DNA of 64,000 nt from Rhodospirillales bacterium (GCA_021775005.1 JAJFIK010000089.1:1-64000); one strand, 5' to 3'. Counted from the stretch's first letter, positions 16,498-26,783 are shown. Made by a program: numbers and translations. Notes: a model not told the origin generated them from the letters alone.

Positions 16498-17280
16498 TTA
16501 GCGCCGCCCTTGGCGCCAATCATCAATGCGCGCCCAGATGATGTAGAGCATCGCCAAGACAAACGCGCCGCCAACAAACAACCATGCCTCCGGCGGCCAG
16601 CCTTCGATCCAACGCAGCACTGGTTGCACCACGGGGTGATCCATGTCGAAGGAAAAGGCGAGATCGGCGAGGACAGCGGCAAAGCCCAATAGGCCGAGCA
16701 CAAAGCTGATGATCGCCCCTTGAAGGGTGCGGCTATGGGCGAGATTGCTGCGCCGGTCAGGGTGCTCAAGGGGTACTGTGCGCGGGGAGATCACGGCAGC
16801 TTGCCCGGGGGAGGCCGCGGTTACCGGCCCGTCCATGGTGACGGGCTCCAAGAAAAGCGCCCGTTCCTCAGCCCGGCGCCAGGTGACGCCTCGCAACTCG
16901 GTGAGCTTTCCGTTAATGCGTGCTTTGGTCCACCAATCAAACGCGTCGCCTGCGCCCGCGCGATCATTGCGATTGAGGCGTTTGAGAACCTGGCTTTTGC
17001 GGAAGTTCTTCACGCCCAAATTAATGACAAACGACGCCAGTGCTGAGAACTCGTTTTCGTTTAAGTCGACCTTGACGTGTTTGCGGATGATCTTGCTGGC
17101 TTCAGCAATGTCGCGATCAAGAAACCCATCGGCTTCGGTTGACGTGATGGTCATGCCTTTGTGGGCCACATGCAGATGCCCATAGCCGATGACCCAGCGC
17201 CCGGCGCTGTCCTGATACGCATTTAAGGCCAGACCCTCGGCACGCTTAATCAGCGCCCGGCCTTCCGCATTGACCTGCAT
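16498..17280 (-). CDS. GH24 lysozyme-like protein with two C-terminal membrane helices
   Basis: A 260-residue protein. Residues 1-150 match phage-type (T4/lambdoid) muramidases: E15 in AEGLALNAYQD, D24, then IGYGH. By spacing, position 30 should be the catalytic threonine (T4 Thr26) but is valine. The C-terminal part has two hydrophobic helices (about 192-215 and 234-254) and a basic tail. There is no N-terminal signal peptide. ATG 17280 is chosen for its GGGAGG site; an in-frame ATG at 17292 lacks one. Domain call is sure; muramidase activity is doubtful because of the T-to-V change. A phage-derived gene taken over by the host is likely. Confidence 0.75.
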   Translation of the reverse strand: MQVNAEGRALIKRAEGLALNAYQDSAGRWVIGYGHLHVAHKGMTITSTEADGFLDRDIAEASKIIRKHVKVDLNENEFSALASFVINLGVKNFRKSQVLKRLNRNDRAGAGDAFDWWTKARINGKLTELRGVTWRRAEERALFLEPVTMDGPVTAASPGQAAVISPRTVPLEHPDRRSNLAHSRTLQGAIISFVLGLLGFAAVLADLAFSFDMDHPVVQPVLRWIEGWPPEAWLFVGGAFVLAMLYIIWARIDDWRQGRR

Positions 17281-17464
17281 GAGACCTCCCATGTCCTCAA
17301 AAAATACCCGAGGGTTCCACGCCACTGATTTCCCAAGGGCTAGTTTAGCGCGCCAATGCGGCAAGGTTAAGAACCCACACGGCAACTTGATTCGCTGGTT
17401 CCGGGGTCACACAACCTGGCTCCTATATGGAAAACATGAGGTATATCAGAGGTTTAGCTTTTTG

Positions 17465-17493
17465 TTGATTGGGTAACGGCTCGTCGTTATAGT
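17465..17493 (+). promoter_or_regulatory. Predicted housekeeping promoter of dksA
   Basis: TTGATT at 17465-17470 and TATAGT at 17488-17493 with a 17-base spacer, about 40 bases before the dksA start. A GTTAGGAG ribosome site follows. Confidence 0.55.
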
Positions 17494-17535
17494 CCGCGCG
17501 TTTTTCCGGGTGGGTATTAGTTAGGAGCGCGTCAG

Positions 17536-17979
17536 ATGGCGGTAGCCAAGAAGAAGAATCCAGAAATCGTCGAAGTGCCAGAAGGCTACGTGCCAACTGA
17601 AAAAGAGAAATTCATGAACCCTGTGCAGAAGGAATACTTCCGCCAGAAGCTTCTTTCCTGGAAAGAAGAAATTATCGAAGAGAGTAAGGGCACTATCGCC
17701 GCTCTTCAGGAAGAAAATAACAACCATCCTGATCTCACCGACCGCGCGTCAAGCGAGAGCGAACGCTCATTGGAACTCCGCACCCGTGATCGTCAACGCA
17801 AGTTGGTGTCCAAGATTGACTCAGCCCTGCGCCGGGTCGAGGACGGGACGTATGGCTATTGCGAAGACACCGGCGAGCCCATTGGCATCAAACGCCTGGA
17901 TGCACGCCCCGTGGCGACGCTTTCCATTGAGGCGCAAGAAGCGCACGAGCGCCGCGAGAAAGTCTTCCGGGACGACTAG
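17536..17979 (+). CDS. dksA: RNA polymerase-binding transcription factor DksA
   Basis: A 147-residue DksA. The coiled-coil hairpin spans about residues 35-95 (RQKLLSWKEEIIEESKGT...NNNHPDLTDRASSESERSLELRTRDRQRKL), with the D-x-x-D/A tip region in DLTDRAS. The C-terminal globule has VEDGTYGYCEDTGEPIGIKRLDARPVATLSIEAQEAHERR. Only one of the four zinc cysteines is present, the usual form in alphaproteobacteria. With ppGpp it tunes transcription, notably of rRNA and amino-acid genes. ATG 17536 has GGAG 8 bases upstream. Possibly cotranscribed with the small membrane protein gene that follows. Confidence 0.95.
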   Translation: MAVAKKKNPEIVEVPEGYVPTEKEKFMNPVQKEYFRQKLLSWKEEIIEESKGTIAALQEENNNHPDLTDRASSESERSLELRTRDRQRKLVSKIDSALRRVEDGTYGYCEDTGEPIGIKRLDARPVATLSIEAQEAHERREKVFRDD

Positions 17980-18037
17980 ACGTACCGCGGTCCGGCTTTT
18001 CCGACCGACAAGGCCTTTCTTTATCGAATCATATTTG

Positions 18038-18292
18038 ATGTCCGCTGCTGTGGTTGCGGGCGTTGCATTGTTGTTTGGCTTCGGGGCGCTGGCATACGGG
18101 TTTGCCGTTTTCACAGAAGCCGACGTGCCTGGGTTTGTCAGCAACTGGGGAAAGCCGCTGGAGAATCCACTCGCCTTCTGGCGCGTCGGGCATATGCACA
18201 ACTTTTCCTATCTCGGCGGCGGCGCAGGCGCGCTTGTGGGATTGAGCTTCATGATCTGGTGTGGCGGGTGCGAGCGGAAACGCCACAGCTGA
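18038..18292 (+). CDS. Small two-helix membrane protein, unknown
   Basis: An 84-residue protein with hydrophobic helices at about residues 3-26 and 58-77. The loop between has EADVPGFVSNWGKPLENPLAFWRVGHMHNFSYLGG, and the tail is CGGCERKRHS. Not recognised. ATG 18038 begins the first helix; TTG 18035 is directly before it and no clear ribosome site is seen, so the exact start is uncertain. Composition is typical of a genuine membrane protein, and it lies between dksA and a secreted-protein gene. Confidence 0.55.
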   Translation: MSAAVVAGVALLFGFGALAYGFAVFTEADVPGFVSNWGKPLENPLAFWRVGHMHNFSYLGGGAGALVGLSFMIWCGGCERKRHS

Positions 18293-18423
18293 GGGACTGA
18301 GCGTTGAATTATCGATTAGGTTAGTTGATGGGCAGCGATCACGCAGATTGCTGCTCTTTTTCGTGGGGTGCCGGAAATCTGCTAGTGTGCAATTTGAGGC
18401 GAATTTGCTGGGGGCTTGGTGTC

Positions 18424-20226
18424 ATGAATTTCCGTATTCAGTTTATGGCTTTGGCGATTTTGACAATTGCTGCATCTGCTGGCGCTAGCGCGCAAGAAGC
18501 CGAAGGCTATGTGCCACCGGATGAATTCATCGAACTCTCTGAGGACGCGGCCAATCTTGCGGAAAATCAACCTGATGCGGAAGTTGATGACAACGACGTA
18601 TCCATCATGCCGCCCACCGTTGAGGAAGCTGAGAAAGTTGTCCCCGCCTTCATCGGCTACACAGAAGACCGCGAAGAAGAAGCTCCCACCACTTGCACTG
18701 GCGAGGACTGCAGTTTCAACAACAGTGACATCCGTACCCCCGACACCATTATTGTCACTGTGCCTGAACTAGCGGAGCCCACCTACCCGGCGGAGGTGGA
18801 ATGGGATGAGGACCGATTTACCTCTCCCTATGAGGCGAGAGGTGTGGCACCTGCATGCGGCGTCGAGCCCGAAATCATTTGCGTTGATCTCGATAACAAC
18901 GACTCCGATGCCTGCGCGCAGCGTGTGGCCGCGTGGCAGACGGAGTGTCGGGCATGGCAAAGCGACGCTAGGCCCGCAACGGGTTCAAGAGCAAGTTGCC
19001 ATCAGGCCTGCGATCTTATGAGCAGCACTGGCACAATCAATCATTGGCTGCAACGGCACGCCACATTTGTGCTGGGACGCCGCTATGACAACTTCATCAT
19101 GCAGCTTGACCGCTTGGCACTGGTGATGGAAGACGATGTCTTTGAAGATCACACTGACATTGATGCTTGGTTTGCTGATCGCCATGGCTTGATCAATGGC
19201 GGTAATGGCTACCCAAACCCCAATGCAGTTTGCACCGAACCGCAGGCGAATGCGGACACAGCGTCTTGCCATCAAGCCTGCAATATCGCACCCGAAGGCG
19301 GCGCAGGGCCGACGGGGACGTGCATCCCCTATTGGATGCTTGCCTTGGCAACCTCTGTGGAGGGCGAGGACATGTTCAATGTGGAACATCTCTATGAGGG
19401 GTTACTTGATGCCAGCGAAGTGGACCTGGCAATCGCGCCGGAGGAATGCACCCAAAGTGGCAACGAAGACGCAACTTGCGCGCCTGTTGATGGGCTGGAT
19501 GTCGAAGAGCCTGAGAACGATGTGTGTGATGAAGATGGCGCCGATGGAACTTGCGTGCCAGAAGATGGTTTTGACTTTGTCGGCGGCGATTCCTACTGCG
19601 ATGAACTCCCCGGGTCCTCAAGTTGTCTGCCGGACGGGGCGGATGACACACCCCTTCAGCCTTATTGCGAAGACGGCGACGACGCCGACACTTGCGAGCC
19701 TTTGGAGTTTGAGCTTGGTGGCTTTGAGGACTTTGAGGTCATTATTGAACCGCCATTTTATCCCGAGCCTGAGGGCACCTGCTCTGATGAGCGTCATGCC
19801 CAACTAGTGGCCGAGCTAGAGGAACATCGGCGACGGCTTGCTGAAATTAACGAGCAGCTTGCTGCGCAGCATGTTGAGCGGCAGCAGCTCATTGATGAGC
19901 GCATTGCTAATGAGGCTCAACTCGAAGCCACCGATTTGCAGCTCCGGCGCTTGAGATTGGTATTTGACGGCGTCAGCCATCCCCCGCCTGATGAAACTGC
20001 GGAAGAAATCAGTAACCGGAACGCCCTCATGGCGAGGTTGCGCAGGGATATTGAGGCCGCAGAAAGAAATCGCTCGATCTATCGCAGCCGTGTGGGGCTT
20101 ATGTTGCGCATGACCGGGCAACTCTCAGCAAAGAGCAATCTCTATCGGCAAAGCCAGGTGTTCACGAGCGGCTATATGCACCGGGCCCATAACAACTTGG
20201 ATCACTTTGAGGACGCCTGCTATTAG
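18424..20226 (+). CDS. Large acidic, cysteine-rich secreted protein with coiled-coil tail
   Basis: A 600-residue protein with no recognised domain. Residues 1-23 are a signal peptide (cleavage near ASA-QE). Next is an acidic stretch, then a cysteine-rich region with two SCHQAC motifs about 90 residues apart. About residues 340-425 hold four units of the form C-x8/9-C in acidic surroundings (for example CDEDGADGTC and CEDGDDADTC), resembling short calcium-binding-like repeats. The last 140 residues are a long coiled coil (about 455-560). Export to the periplasm or surface is likely. It precedes a TPR membrane protein by 79 bases. Role unknown. Confidence 0.75.
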   Translation: MNFRIQFMALAILTIAASAGASAQEAEGYVPPDEFIELSEDAANLAENQPDAEVDDNDVSIMPPTVEEAEKVVPAFIGYTEDREEEAPTTCTGEDCSFNNSDIRTPDTIIVTVPELAEPTYPAEVEWDEDRFTSPYEARGVAPACGVEPEIICVDLDNNDSDACAQRVAAWQTECRAWQSDARPATGSRASCHQACDLMSSTGTINHWLQRHATFVLGRRYDNFIMQLDRLALVMEDDVFEDHTDIDAWFADRHGLINGGNGYPNPNAVCTEPQANADTASCHQACNIAPEGGAGPTGTCIPYWMLALATSVEGEDMFNVEHLYEGLLDASEVDLAIAPEECTQSGNEDATCAPVDGLDVEEPENDVCDEDGADGTCVPEDGFDFVGGDSYCDELPGSSSCLPDGADDTPLQPYCEDGDDADTCEPLEFELGGFEDFEVIIEPPFYPEPEGTCSDERHAQLVAELEEHRRRLAEINEQLAAQHVERQQLIDERIANEAQLEATDLQLRRLRLVFDGVSHPPPDETAEEISNRNALMARLRRDIEAAERNRSIYRSRVGLMLRMTGQLSAKSNLYRQSQVFTSGYMHRAHNNLDHFEDACY

Positions 20227-20305
20227 GCCAACAAAGCCTGCTCGACGTTTTGTCTTTGATATGCGACTCTTAGGCCCACATAGGCACTGAGTCAGGCGGT
20301 TTGAG

Positions 20306-22159
20306 ATGGAAAACCTGTTGCGGGAATTACAGCGGCGCAGCCTTGTGCGCATCGCTGTGGCCTATGTGGTGGTGGGCTGGATCTTGATCCAGGTTGCCGA
20401 CACGATTCTGCCGACGTTCAATGCGCCAGGCTGGGTCCAGCAAGTTTTTGTCCTGTTCGTCGTCATGGGATTTCCGCTCGCCCTGGTGCTGGGCTGGGCC
20501 TTTGGCGATACAAGCGACAGTGACGATGCGGCCCCCGTGCGTGTGACGGAACGCCATATCATTACTGATGGGGTGCTGGTCTTCTTGATGCTCGTTCTGG
20601 TGGCCATTAGCACGGTGGGTCAATTCACCCGCGCGCCGACGATTGTCATCGCTGAAACCAACGCCAATGCGTCCATTGCGGTGCTGGCCTTTGAGGACCT
20701 TAGCGAAGACGGCAATCAGGAACACTTTGCCGATGGGATTTCAGAAGAAATCCTGAACGCCTTGGCGCAAGTACCTGACCTGCGCGTGGCAGCGCGCACA
20801 TCCTCATTTTCATTCCGGGGCGGGAACGCCACCGTTCAGGAAATCGGTGAACGGCTCGGTGTCGCTTATGTGTTGGAAGGGTCGGTGCGTATCGCAGGCG
20901 ACAATATGCGCATCACCGCCCAGCTGATTGATACGGTCACGGGCTTTCATGCCTGGTCCAATAACTACAATCGGCGCATCGAGGATATTTTTGCGATCCA
21001 GGACGAAGTGACCGGCCTGATCCTTGCGGCCCTGAACGAGGAGATGGGCACAAGCTTCAACGTTGTGGAACACGATCAAGGCACTGAGAATGTCGCGGCC
21101 TACAACGCTTATCTTCTTGGCCGCCATCAGATGCAGCAACGTGAAGCCGAACCTATGCGGTTGGCCGTTAGCGCCTATGAGCAAGCCATTGCTCTTGATC
21201 CGCTTTACGCTGATGCCTGGGCGGGTTTGGCGCGTGCTTACTACCTGAACTACGACGCCTTCACAGATGAAGAAGTGGCGGAACATATGCGCCCGGCATT
21301 GGCCGAGGCGATTGCTCTTGATCCTGACAATGCCGTCGCAATTGCCACGCTGGCGCTTGCCAATCTGGGCTTGAACAATGAGGACCAGAATATTCTGGAA
21401 GGGATGATCCTTGCTCGGTTAGCGTTGGAGCTTGCGCCGGACGATATTGAAATCCGTATGTCTTATGTGAATTCACTGATGGCCGCGCAACGTTACCGCG
21501 ATGCCTTTGCGGAGCTGCAGAATATCCTCGCAGACGCCCCTGATTTTCCGCCTGCGCTCACCAATTTGATGAATGTCTATTTCGCCCTCAAACGCTTTGA
21601 CCTGAGCTATCCTATGTTGCTGGAACAGGCCGACGGGGTGCCGCTCACAACCGAAACAGCGCAGCTCTACATGGGGCTTGGATTTACCTCCTATTTGATT
21701 GGTGACGAGGCGGGCCTGGCGCGGATTCGGGAAGCCTTTGCCGCTGCAACAGACCTTTTGATCGTGCGCAATTTTGAGATCCTTGAAGCGGGCCTCGCCG
21801 GGTTTGAAGGTGATGCGGAGCAAATCATCGAGTTGGTTGATTCTGGACGGATCGACGAAATGCCATCAATTGATCAAAATTGGGACACCGAAGACGTCGC
21901 CGGCATCTATGCCGCAGCGAGGCGGTATGATCGCGCCTTCGAACTTTTCAATCAGGCCTATGATGAAGGCAATTACGACGCCCTTTTTCTGGAGGTCAAT
22001 CAAATCCCGATTGAGCCGGAATTCTTCTCCGATCCGCGCTGGGAACAATTGCTCAACCGGCCAGAAACACGCGAAGCCCATCGCCTGCACCGCATCGCGC
22101 AGGAGCAAGGCCAGTGGGAAGCTCTGACGGACGAGGAAGCAGGCGTTCTCACGAACTAG
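20306..22159 (+). CDS. Membrane protein with TolB-N/FlgO-like domain and TPR repeats
   Basis: A 617-residue protein. Three hydrophobic helices occupy about residues 15-35, 45-68 and 88-108. Then comes the domain often seen after transcription-regulator or cyclase modules (SIAVLAFEDLSEDGNQEHFADGISEEILNALAQVPDLRVAARTSSFSFRG...YVLEGSVRIAGDNMRITAQLIDT, about 122-215). TPR-type helical pairs run from about 275 to 560 (AYEQAIALDPLYADAWAGLARAYYLNYDAF; EAIALDPDNAVAIATLALANLG). No DNA-binding or cyclase domain is attached. It likely acts as a membrane scaffold or sensor, possibly with the secreted protein encoded upstream. Confidence 0.8.
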   Translation: MENLLRELQRRSLVRIAVAYVVVGWILIQVADTILPTFNAPGWVQQVFVLFVVMGFPLALVLGWAFGDTSDSDDAAPVRVTERHIITDGVLVFLMLVLVAISTVGQFTRAPTIVIAETNANASIAVLAFEDLSEDGNQEHFADGISEEILNALAQVPDLRVAARTSSFSFRGGNATVQEIGERLGVAYVLEGSVRIAGDNMRITAQLIDTVTGFHAWSNNYNRRIEDIFAIQDEVTGLILAALNEEMGTSFNVVEHDQGTENVAAYNAYLLGRHQMQQREAEPMRLAVSAYEQAIALDPLYADAWAGLARAYYLNYDAFTDEEVAEHMRPALAEAIALDPDNAVAIATLALANLGLNNEDQNILEGMILARLALELAPDDIEIRMSYVNSLMAAQRYRDAFAELQNILADAPDFPPALTNLMNVYFALKRFDLSYPMLLEQADGVPLTTETAQLYMGLGFTSYLIGDEAGLARIREAFAAATDLLIVRNFEILEAGLAGFEGDAEQIIELVDSGRIDEMPSIDQNWDTEDVAGIYAAARRYDRAFELFNQAYDEGNYDALFLEVNQIPIEPEFFSDPRWEQLLNRPETREAHRLHRIAQEQGQWEALTDEEAGVLTN

Positions 22160-22162
22160 CTT

Positions 22163-22642
22163 CTATTTCTTCCAGTATTCTTTCATGAGTTCTTTGGACC
22201 ACGGCGGCTCATAGAAATCGCCCCGCGGCAGAAACCCTTCCATCACCGGTTTGATGTCGACGACCGGGGTGCCATCAATGGCGTCCAGGCCCTCAACCTC
22301 AAGCACATGGCCTTCGAGCTTTTTTACTCTTGCCATGGTGGCACCGAGGCGATTGGGACGAGCTTTGCCACGCTGAGCGAAAATACCAATGCGCGGCCAT
22401 TGCAGATTGCCGCGCGGGTGGCGAGCAGTGCTTTCCACCTTGTCCTCGGCCACTTGGTCGAACAGAAAGATCACCTCAACATGGGAGAATTGGTCCAACC
22501 CCTCAAGCGCTTCTGCGGGGAATTGCGTGGCATCAAGCTCGATGCGGCATTGCTCGCTGTCCCAATTGTCGTCGGTGGCTTCGGTGCGGCTGGCGCAGAC
22601 CCAGCCGATAGGGCGGAGGGAAAAATTACGGATACTGGGCAT
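22163..22642 (-). CDS. trmO: tRNA (N6-threonylcarbamoyladenosine37-N6)-methyltransferase TrmO family
   Basis: A 159-residue protein of the UPF0066/TsaA-like family, which methylates t6A37 in tRNA-Thr using AdoMet. Family features are RPIGWVCASRTEATDDNW near the start, LEGLDQFSHVEVIFLFD (about 47-63), STARHPRGNLQWPRIGIFAQRGKARPNRLG (about 72-101) and the closing VEGLDAIDGTPVVDIKPVME. The length equals the single beta-barrel domain without the C-terminal extension of E. coli TrmO. Its stop lies 3 bases from that of the convergent TPR gene. A related function outside tRNA is possible for short members. Confidence 0.85.
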   Translation of the reverse strand: MPSIRNFSLRPIGWVCASRTEATDDNWDSEQCRIELDATQFPAEALEGLDQFSHVEVIFLFDQVAEDKVESTARHPRGNLQWPRIGIFAQRGKARPNRLGATMARVKKLEGHVLEVEGLDAIDGTPVVDIKPVMEGFLPRGDFYEPPWSKELMKEYWKK

Positions 22643-22871
22643 GAGGCACGCACTCCGGGCACAAGAATTAACTACGAGCCGGGTGTAGCAGATGAGCTTT
22701 TCGAATCAAGAACCTTTGCCGAAATCGGTTGACGTAGGGTTAGGGAAAACAGGGCGTTAGGGCCGTAAAGGTTGCTGTAACCGAATCAGTCACAATGGGC
22801 GCAGAATCGGCTCCAGCGCCGCATCGGGCGTGTGGGACGGGTGAGAATGAGAAAGCGTCGGGACGACATCA

Positions 22872-25403
22872 ATGGCATTAACCGCATCAGACAATGACGA
22901 CACCGGCCAAGACGGCTTCGACGCGGAAGACAACCACGTTACAGGGGGCGATTTGCCCCGCGGTTATGCTTGGTTTCGTCTCTTGCCGTGGCTAAAGGGG
23001 TTGGCCGCAGCTGGAGCACTCATCGCCACATTTTCAGCCATTATTGGTGCAGGGACGACCGTTGACGGCGGCCTGGGATTGACCCTTGGCCTTTTCTTGG
23101 TGACGTCTGTGGTGATCTTTGCGCTCTTCCGCGGGGCGTTCTGGCCCAATGCGCTGGCTGCCGCGGAGGTGCCATGGGTAGACGCCATCGATGTCTTGCC
23201 GGAGGCGCTATTTGTGACCTCTCGCGGCGGGCGACTGGTCTATGCCAACAGCGCTTATAAAACGCTCCTCAAGGGCTTGGGGGAGCGCCGCTCCATTACG
23301 CTTGCGCGCGCCTTTGCCAAAGACCGCGGCCTTGGTCCAGCGCTCTATCGCCTTGAGATCAGCGCCCGGCGGGGGGCCCCGGTGCGCGAGGACATGGAAT
23401 TCACCGATATGGATGGGACTAAGCGGCGCTTTATCATTGAGGCCGATGCCGTGGGTCCGACATCACGCCACGTGGTTTGGCGCTTGCGGGAATGGGGCCG
23501 CCCCATGCGCTCCGCGATTACGCGCGGGGATCGCTCGTTCCTGGAGACCTTGCCCTTTCCCGCGCTGCGGCTTGATCAAGATGGCGTAGTGGTGGCGCTC
23601 AACCGCGATGCCTTGGGTAAGTTTGGCGGCGAGATGGCGGACCTTGATGCGCGTCCAGCATCAGACCTATTTGCCGGCGCTGATTTTTCCATGTGGGCGC
23701 AACAACCTACCAATGATCTCACCATGCTTGCAGCGACGGCAGTGCCCCTCAAAGGCGGTGCGGGACCCATGAGCCTATGGCGACTCAATGCGGGTGAAGA
23801 CGGGGACATGCTTCTTTGCCTGGCACCGGCGACCCGCAACGAAGGCCTCAGCGAGGAAGTGGCCGAAGCCATTGAGCGGATCATGGCCCAGGCACCCCTT
23901 GGTGTCGCGGTGCTGTCTCCCGATGGTGAAGTGACCAGATCCAATAGCGCCTTTGCGCGGCTTGCCCACGATGGCGCGCGGCATGGCAAACCATTAGCCG
24001 ATTTGTTGGATGCGTCCTCACAAGAAATTTTAACGGAGTTGCTGGATAAAGCCGGAAACGGCAGTGGCACGTTCCCCTTGCCTGAGCTGGCATTCCCCAA
24101 TCCAGACGCCATTCCGGCCGAAGGCGATGACAGAACCCATCGCGCCGCAACAGTAATTGTGCCCCTGGGCGATGGGGGGGAACGACTGCTCTATGCCATT
24201 GACGTCACGGACCAAAAACGCCTGCAAACACAATTCTTGCAGGCGCAAAAAATGCAAACCGTGGGACGACTTGCGGGCGGCATCGCCCATGACTTCAACA
24301 ACCTGCTCACCGCCATCATCGGGTTTTGCGACTTGCTGCTGGTACGCCACCAAGTGGGCGACCCCAGTTTTGCGGACCTCAATCAAATTCGAGAAAATGC
24401 AACGCGCGCAGCAAATCTGACCGGGCAACTTTTGGCATTCTCCCGTCGTCAGACGCTGGTGCCAAAAGTCATGAGCCTGACAGACTTCCTTTCTGATACA
24501 GGCTCTCTATTGCGCCGCATGATGGGCGAAAAGGTGGATCTGGAGCTGACCCACGCGCGGGACCTGGGTAACGTGAAGGCTGATGAAAGCCAACTTTTGC
24601 AGGTGATGACGAACCTGGCGGTTAATGCGCGCGATGCCATGTCAGATGGCGGTAAACTTTCTATCCGCACCAAGAACATATTGGCCGACGACGTGCACGC
24701 CTTGGGTCACAGGATCATGCCGCCTCAGGATTATGTGTTGATTGAAGTGGCAGACACAGGAACCGGCATTCCGGCAGAAGTGCGCGATCAAATTTTTGAA
24801 CCGTTCTTTACCACTAAGAGCACCGGCGAAGGCACAGGCCTGGGGCTCAGCACGGTTTACGGTATCGTCAAACAAACCGGCGGGTTTATCTTCTGTGACA
24901 GCGAAGTGGGGGCGGGTACCACGTTCCGTATTTATCTTCCCACAAACGATGGCACGGTGGAAAAAACCGACGTGCGTGATGTGCGCGAGGCTGTCGATAC
25001 CACAGGGCAGGGCACCATCTTGCTGGTGGAGGATGAGAAACCTGTGCGCGTTTTTGCTACGCGCGCGCTTACCATGCGCGGCTACACGGTGCTTGAAGCC
25101 GAGCACGGGCTTGAGGCTTTAGAGGTGATCGCCAATTATGATGGCCCGCCCATTGATCTGGTGATCTCGGACGTTGTCATGCCAGGGCTGGATGGGCCGG
25201 GGCTGGTGGAAAAGCTTCGCGCCTCGCGGCCGGACCTCAAGGTCGTTTTCATCTCCGGCTATGCCGAAGGCGACTTCCGGCAAAAGGTTGCCGATGGAGA
25301 AGCAGAAATTCACTTCCTGCCAAAGCCGTTCTCGTTGCCTCAACTCACTACCAAGGTGCGCGAAGTGCTGGATGCCGCTGAAGATGAAGCCGAGGTGGCG
25401 TGA
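22872..25403 (+). CDS. cckA: Hybrid histidine kinase CckA
   Basis: An 843-residue kinase matching CckA, the cell-cycle kinase that feeds phosphate through ChpT to CtrA and CpdR. Two membrane helices lie at about residues 38-60 and 65-85. PAS-like domains follow at about 100-430. The HisKA domain has [17 protein letters not shown] with the phospho-accepting H473; the ATPase has NAR-DAM, DTGTGIP and [13 protein letters not shown] receiver domain ends the protein with phospho-acceptor D767 in VISDVVMPG. It is typically essential in this class. No strong ribosome site is seen before ATG 22872, so the start may be slightly different. Confidence 0.93.
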   Translation: MALTASDNDDTGQDGFDAEDNHVTGGDLPRGYAWFRLLPWLKGLAAAGALIATFSAIIGAGTTVDGGLGLTLGLFLVTSVVIFALFRGAFWPNALAAAEVPWVDAIDVLPEALFVTSRGGRLVYANSAYKTLLKGLGERRSITLARAFAKDRGLGPALYRLEISARRGAPVREDMEFTDMDGTKRRFIIEADAVGPTSRHVVWRLREWGRPMRSAITRGDRSFLETLPFPALRLDQDGVVVALNRDALGKFGGEMADLDARPASDLFAGADFSMWAQQPTNDLTMLAATAVPLKGGAGPMSLWRLNAGEDGDMLLCLAPATRNEGLSEEVAEAIERIMAQAPLGVAVLSPDGEVTRSNSAFARLAHDGARHGKPLADLLDASSQEILTELLDKAGNGSGTFPLPELAFPNPDAIPAEGDDRTHRAATVIVPLGDGGERLLYAIDVTDQKRLQTQFLQAQKMQTVGRLAGGIAHDFNNLLTAIIGFCDLLLVRHQVGDPSFADLNQIRENATRAANLTGQLLAFSRRQTLVPKVMSLTDFLSDTGSLLRRMMGEKVDLELTHARDLGNVKADESQLLQVMTNLAVNARDAMSDGGKLSIRTKNILADDVHALGHRIMPPQDYVLIEVADTGTGIPAEVRDQIFEPFFTTKSTGEGTGLGLSTVYGIVKQTGGFIFCDSEVGAGTTFRIYLPTNDGTVEKTDVRDVREAVDTTGQGTILLVEDEKPVRVFATRALTMRGYTVLEAEHGLEALEVIANYDGPPIDLVISDVVMPGLDGPGLVEKLRASRPDLKVVFISGYAEGDFRQKVADGEAEIHFLPKPFSLPQLTTKVREVLDAAEDEAEVA

Positions 25404-25586
25404 GGGGCGGCCCTCCAAAAATTGCCAGGCGCGCAGGCTTCGCACTGCAACGTTGAATGTTGTTGTTCTGATTGCTCGAAGTGCCCAATTTCGCCCCCTC
25501 AAGGGCAAAGGGCTATGCGAGGATTATTGATTAGCTCTACTGTATCTTGGGTTAGCGTGGTATAGCGCGGATACGATTTAGCGCGT

Positions 25587-26783
25587 GTGCAATGTATTGG
25601 GGGCATGGTCATTCAACAGCAGCTTAGAGAATCCTCGTCACAGCCGGAGGCGAAACCAAAACTTGTCGTAGTCGATGCAGGTGAGCATTGGACGCAAAGG
25701 CTATATTCCGAGCTCGCCTCTACCCATGACGTGTTGCTGGTTAAGCTGCCGACGCCCCGTGCGCTTATCAAGGGCAAGGGAGTATTTTTTTCAAAAACAA
25801 CACGACTAGAAAACGGCGTACAAGTGCTTTCGGTTCAAATGCCGCCTTGGTACCTGACAACAATGTGGCCACTGGCGCGTCGTTTGATCACGATTGCGGT
25901 GCGCGCTGCCGGCTTTGGCGAGCCAGATGTGCTTGTACTTTCCTATCCTTACTACACCGAGCTGATAGAGCAGCTGGGCGCGAAAAAATCGCTGTATTAC
26001 ATATATGATGAATACAGCAAGTATTGGCCGCGTCATGCCGAAAGTGTTCTCGCAAAAGAAGCGGCGCTTATTGCCAAGGCCGATGTAGTGATCACGGTCT
26101 CGAAGTATAATGCGGATCGGCTCAAAGCGATGCATCCGGCGAGAGCGGATGCCATCCACCATGTGCCCAATGGGCTCAATCCCAAGTACATGGCTGACCA
26201 ATTGGAGCCCGCGCCCCTACCGCCTGCCCTGGCAGAGATACCGGCGCCAAGGGCGGGCTATATCGGATCATTGAATTTTAGATTTGATTACGCGTTGCTT
26301 GCGGAAGTTGCGTCGCAACGCCCTGACGTTTCCTTCGTGCTCGGTGGTTGGTACCCAAACCCTGTTCCCGATACAGCGGACTGGAAGGCGGCGTTTGCCC
26401 GCGCCAAGTCCATGCCAAATGTGCATTTTATTGGCGAAGTGCCCTTTGAGGAATTAGGTCATTATTGGATGGGCTTTGATGTCTTCCTGATACCCTATGC
26501 CAAGTGCCTCTTTAACGACGTCGCCTGCCCCATAAAGCTTTGGGACTATCTCGGTATTGGCGGGCCCATTGTTGCCAACGACAGCAATCCTGAGACGCTG
26601 CTTTGGGCGGACTATGTCAGGATCTGCGCCACACCTGAGGCGTTCGCGCAAGGGATCGATGAAGCCCTTGCCGAAGGCCGGTCGCGGGCTCCGGAATTGA
26701 TGGCCGTGGCGCGGGAACATACCTGGGACAAAATTGCCCGCCGTGTGGAAGCGATTATTGAGGGCCTGCCCGCAGGCGGGTGA
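25587..26783 (+). CDS. Glycosyltransferase, GT4/GT1-like
   Basis: A 398-residue GT-B-fold glycosyltransferase. The first domain has the donor-free Rossmann half with DVLVLSYPYYTELIEQLGAKKSLYYIYDEYSKY and ADVVITVSKYNADRLK. The second has PRAGYIGSLNFRFDYALLAEVASQRPDVSFVLGGW and the C-terminal HFIGEVPFEELGHYWMGFDVFLIPY...PIKLWDYLGIGGPIVANDSNPE, the usual nucleotide-sugar-binding pattern. It lacks an obvious membrane anchor. The start may be GTG 25587 or ATG 25605; neither has a clear ribosome site. Acceptor is unknown; surface polysaccharide is plausible. Confidence 0.8.
   Translation: MQCIGGMVIQQQLRESSSQPEAKPKLVVVDAGEHWTQRLYSELASTHDVLLVKLPTPRALIKGKGVFFSKTTRLENGVQVLSVQMPPWYLTTMWPLARRLITIAVRAAGFGEPDVLVLSYPYYTELIEQLGAKKSLYYIYDEYSKYWPRHAESVLAKEAALIAKADVVITVSKYNADRLKAMHPARADAIHHVPNGLNPKYMADQLEPAPLPPALAEIPAPRAGYIGSLNFRFDYALLAEVASQRPDVSFVLGGWYPNPVPDTADWKAAFARAKSMPNVHFIGEVPFEELGHYWMGFDVFLIPYAKCLFNDVACPIKLWDYLGIGGPIVANDSNPETLLWADYVRICATPEAFAQGIDEALAEGRSRAPELMAVAREHTWDKIARRVEAIIEGLPAGG

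Noticed and set aside
17400-17425. MerR-type promoter near GCTCCTATATGGA before dksA
   Set aside because: It shares a short string with the operator at 27157, but no TTGA box lies 19 bases upstream and no dyad is present.
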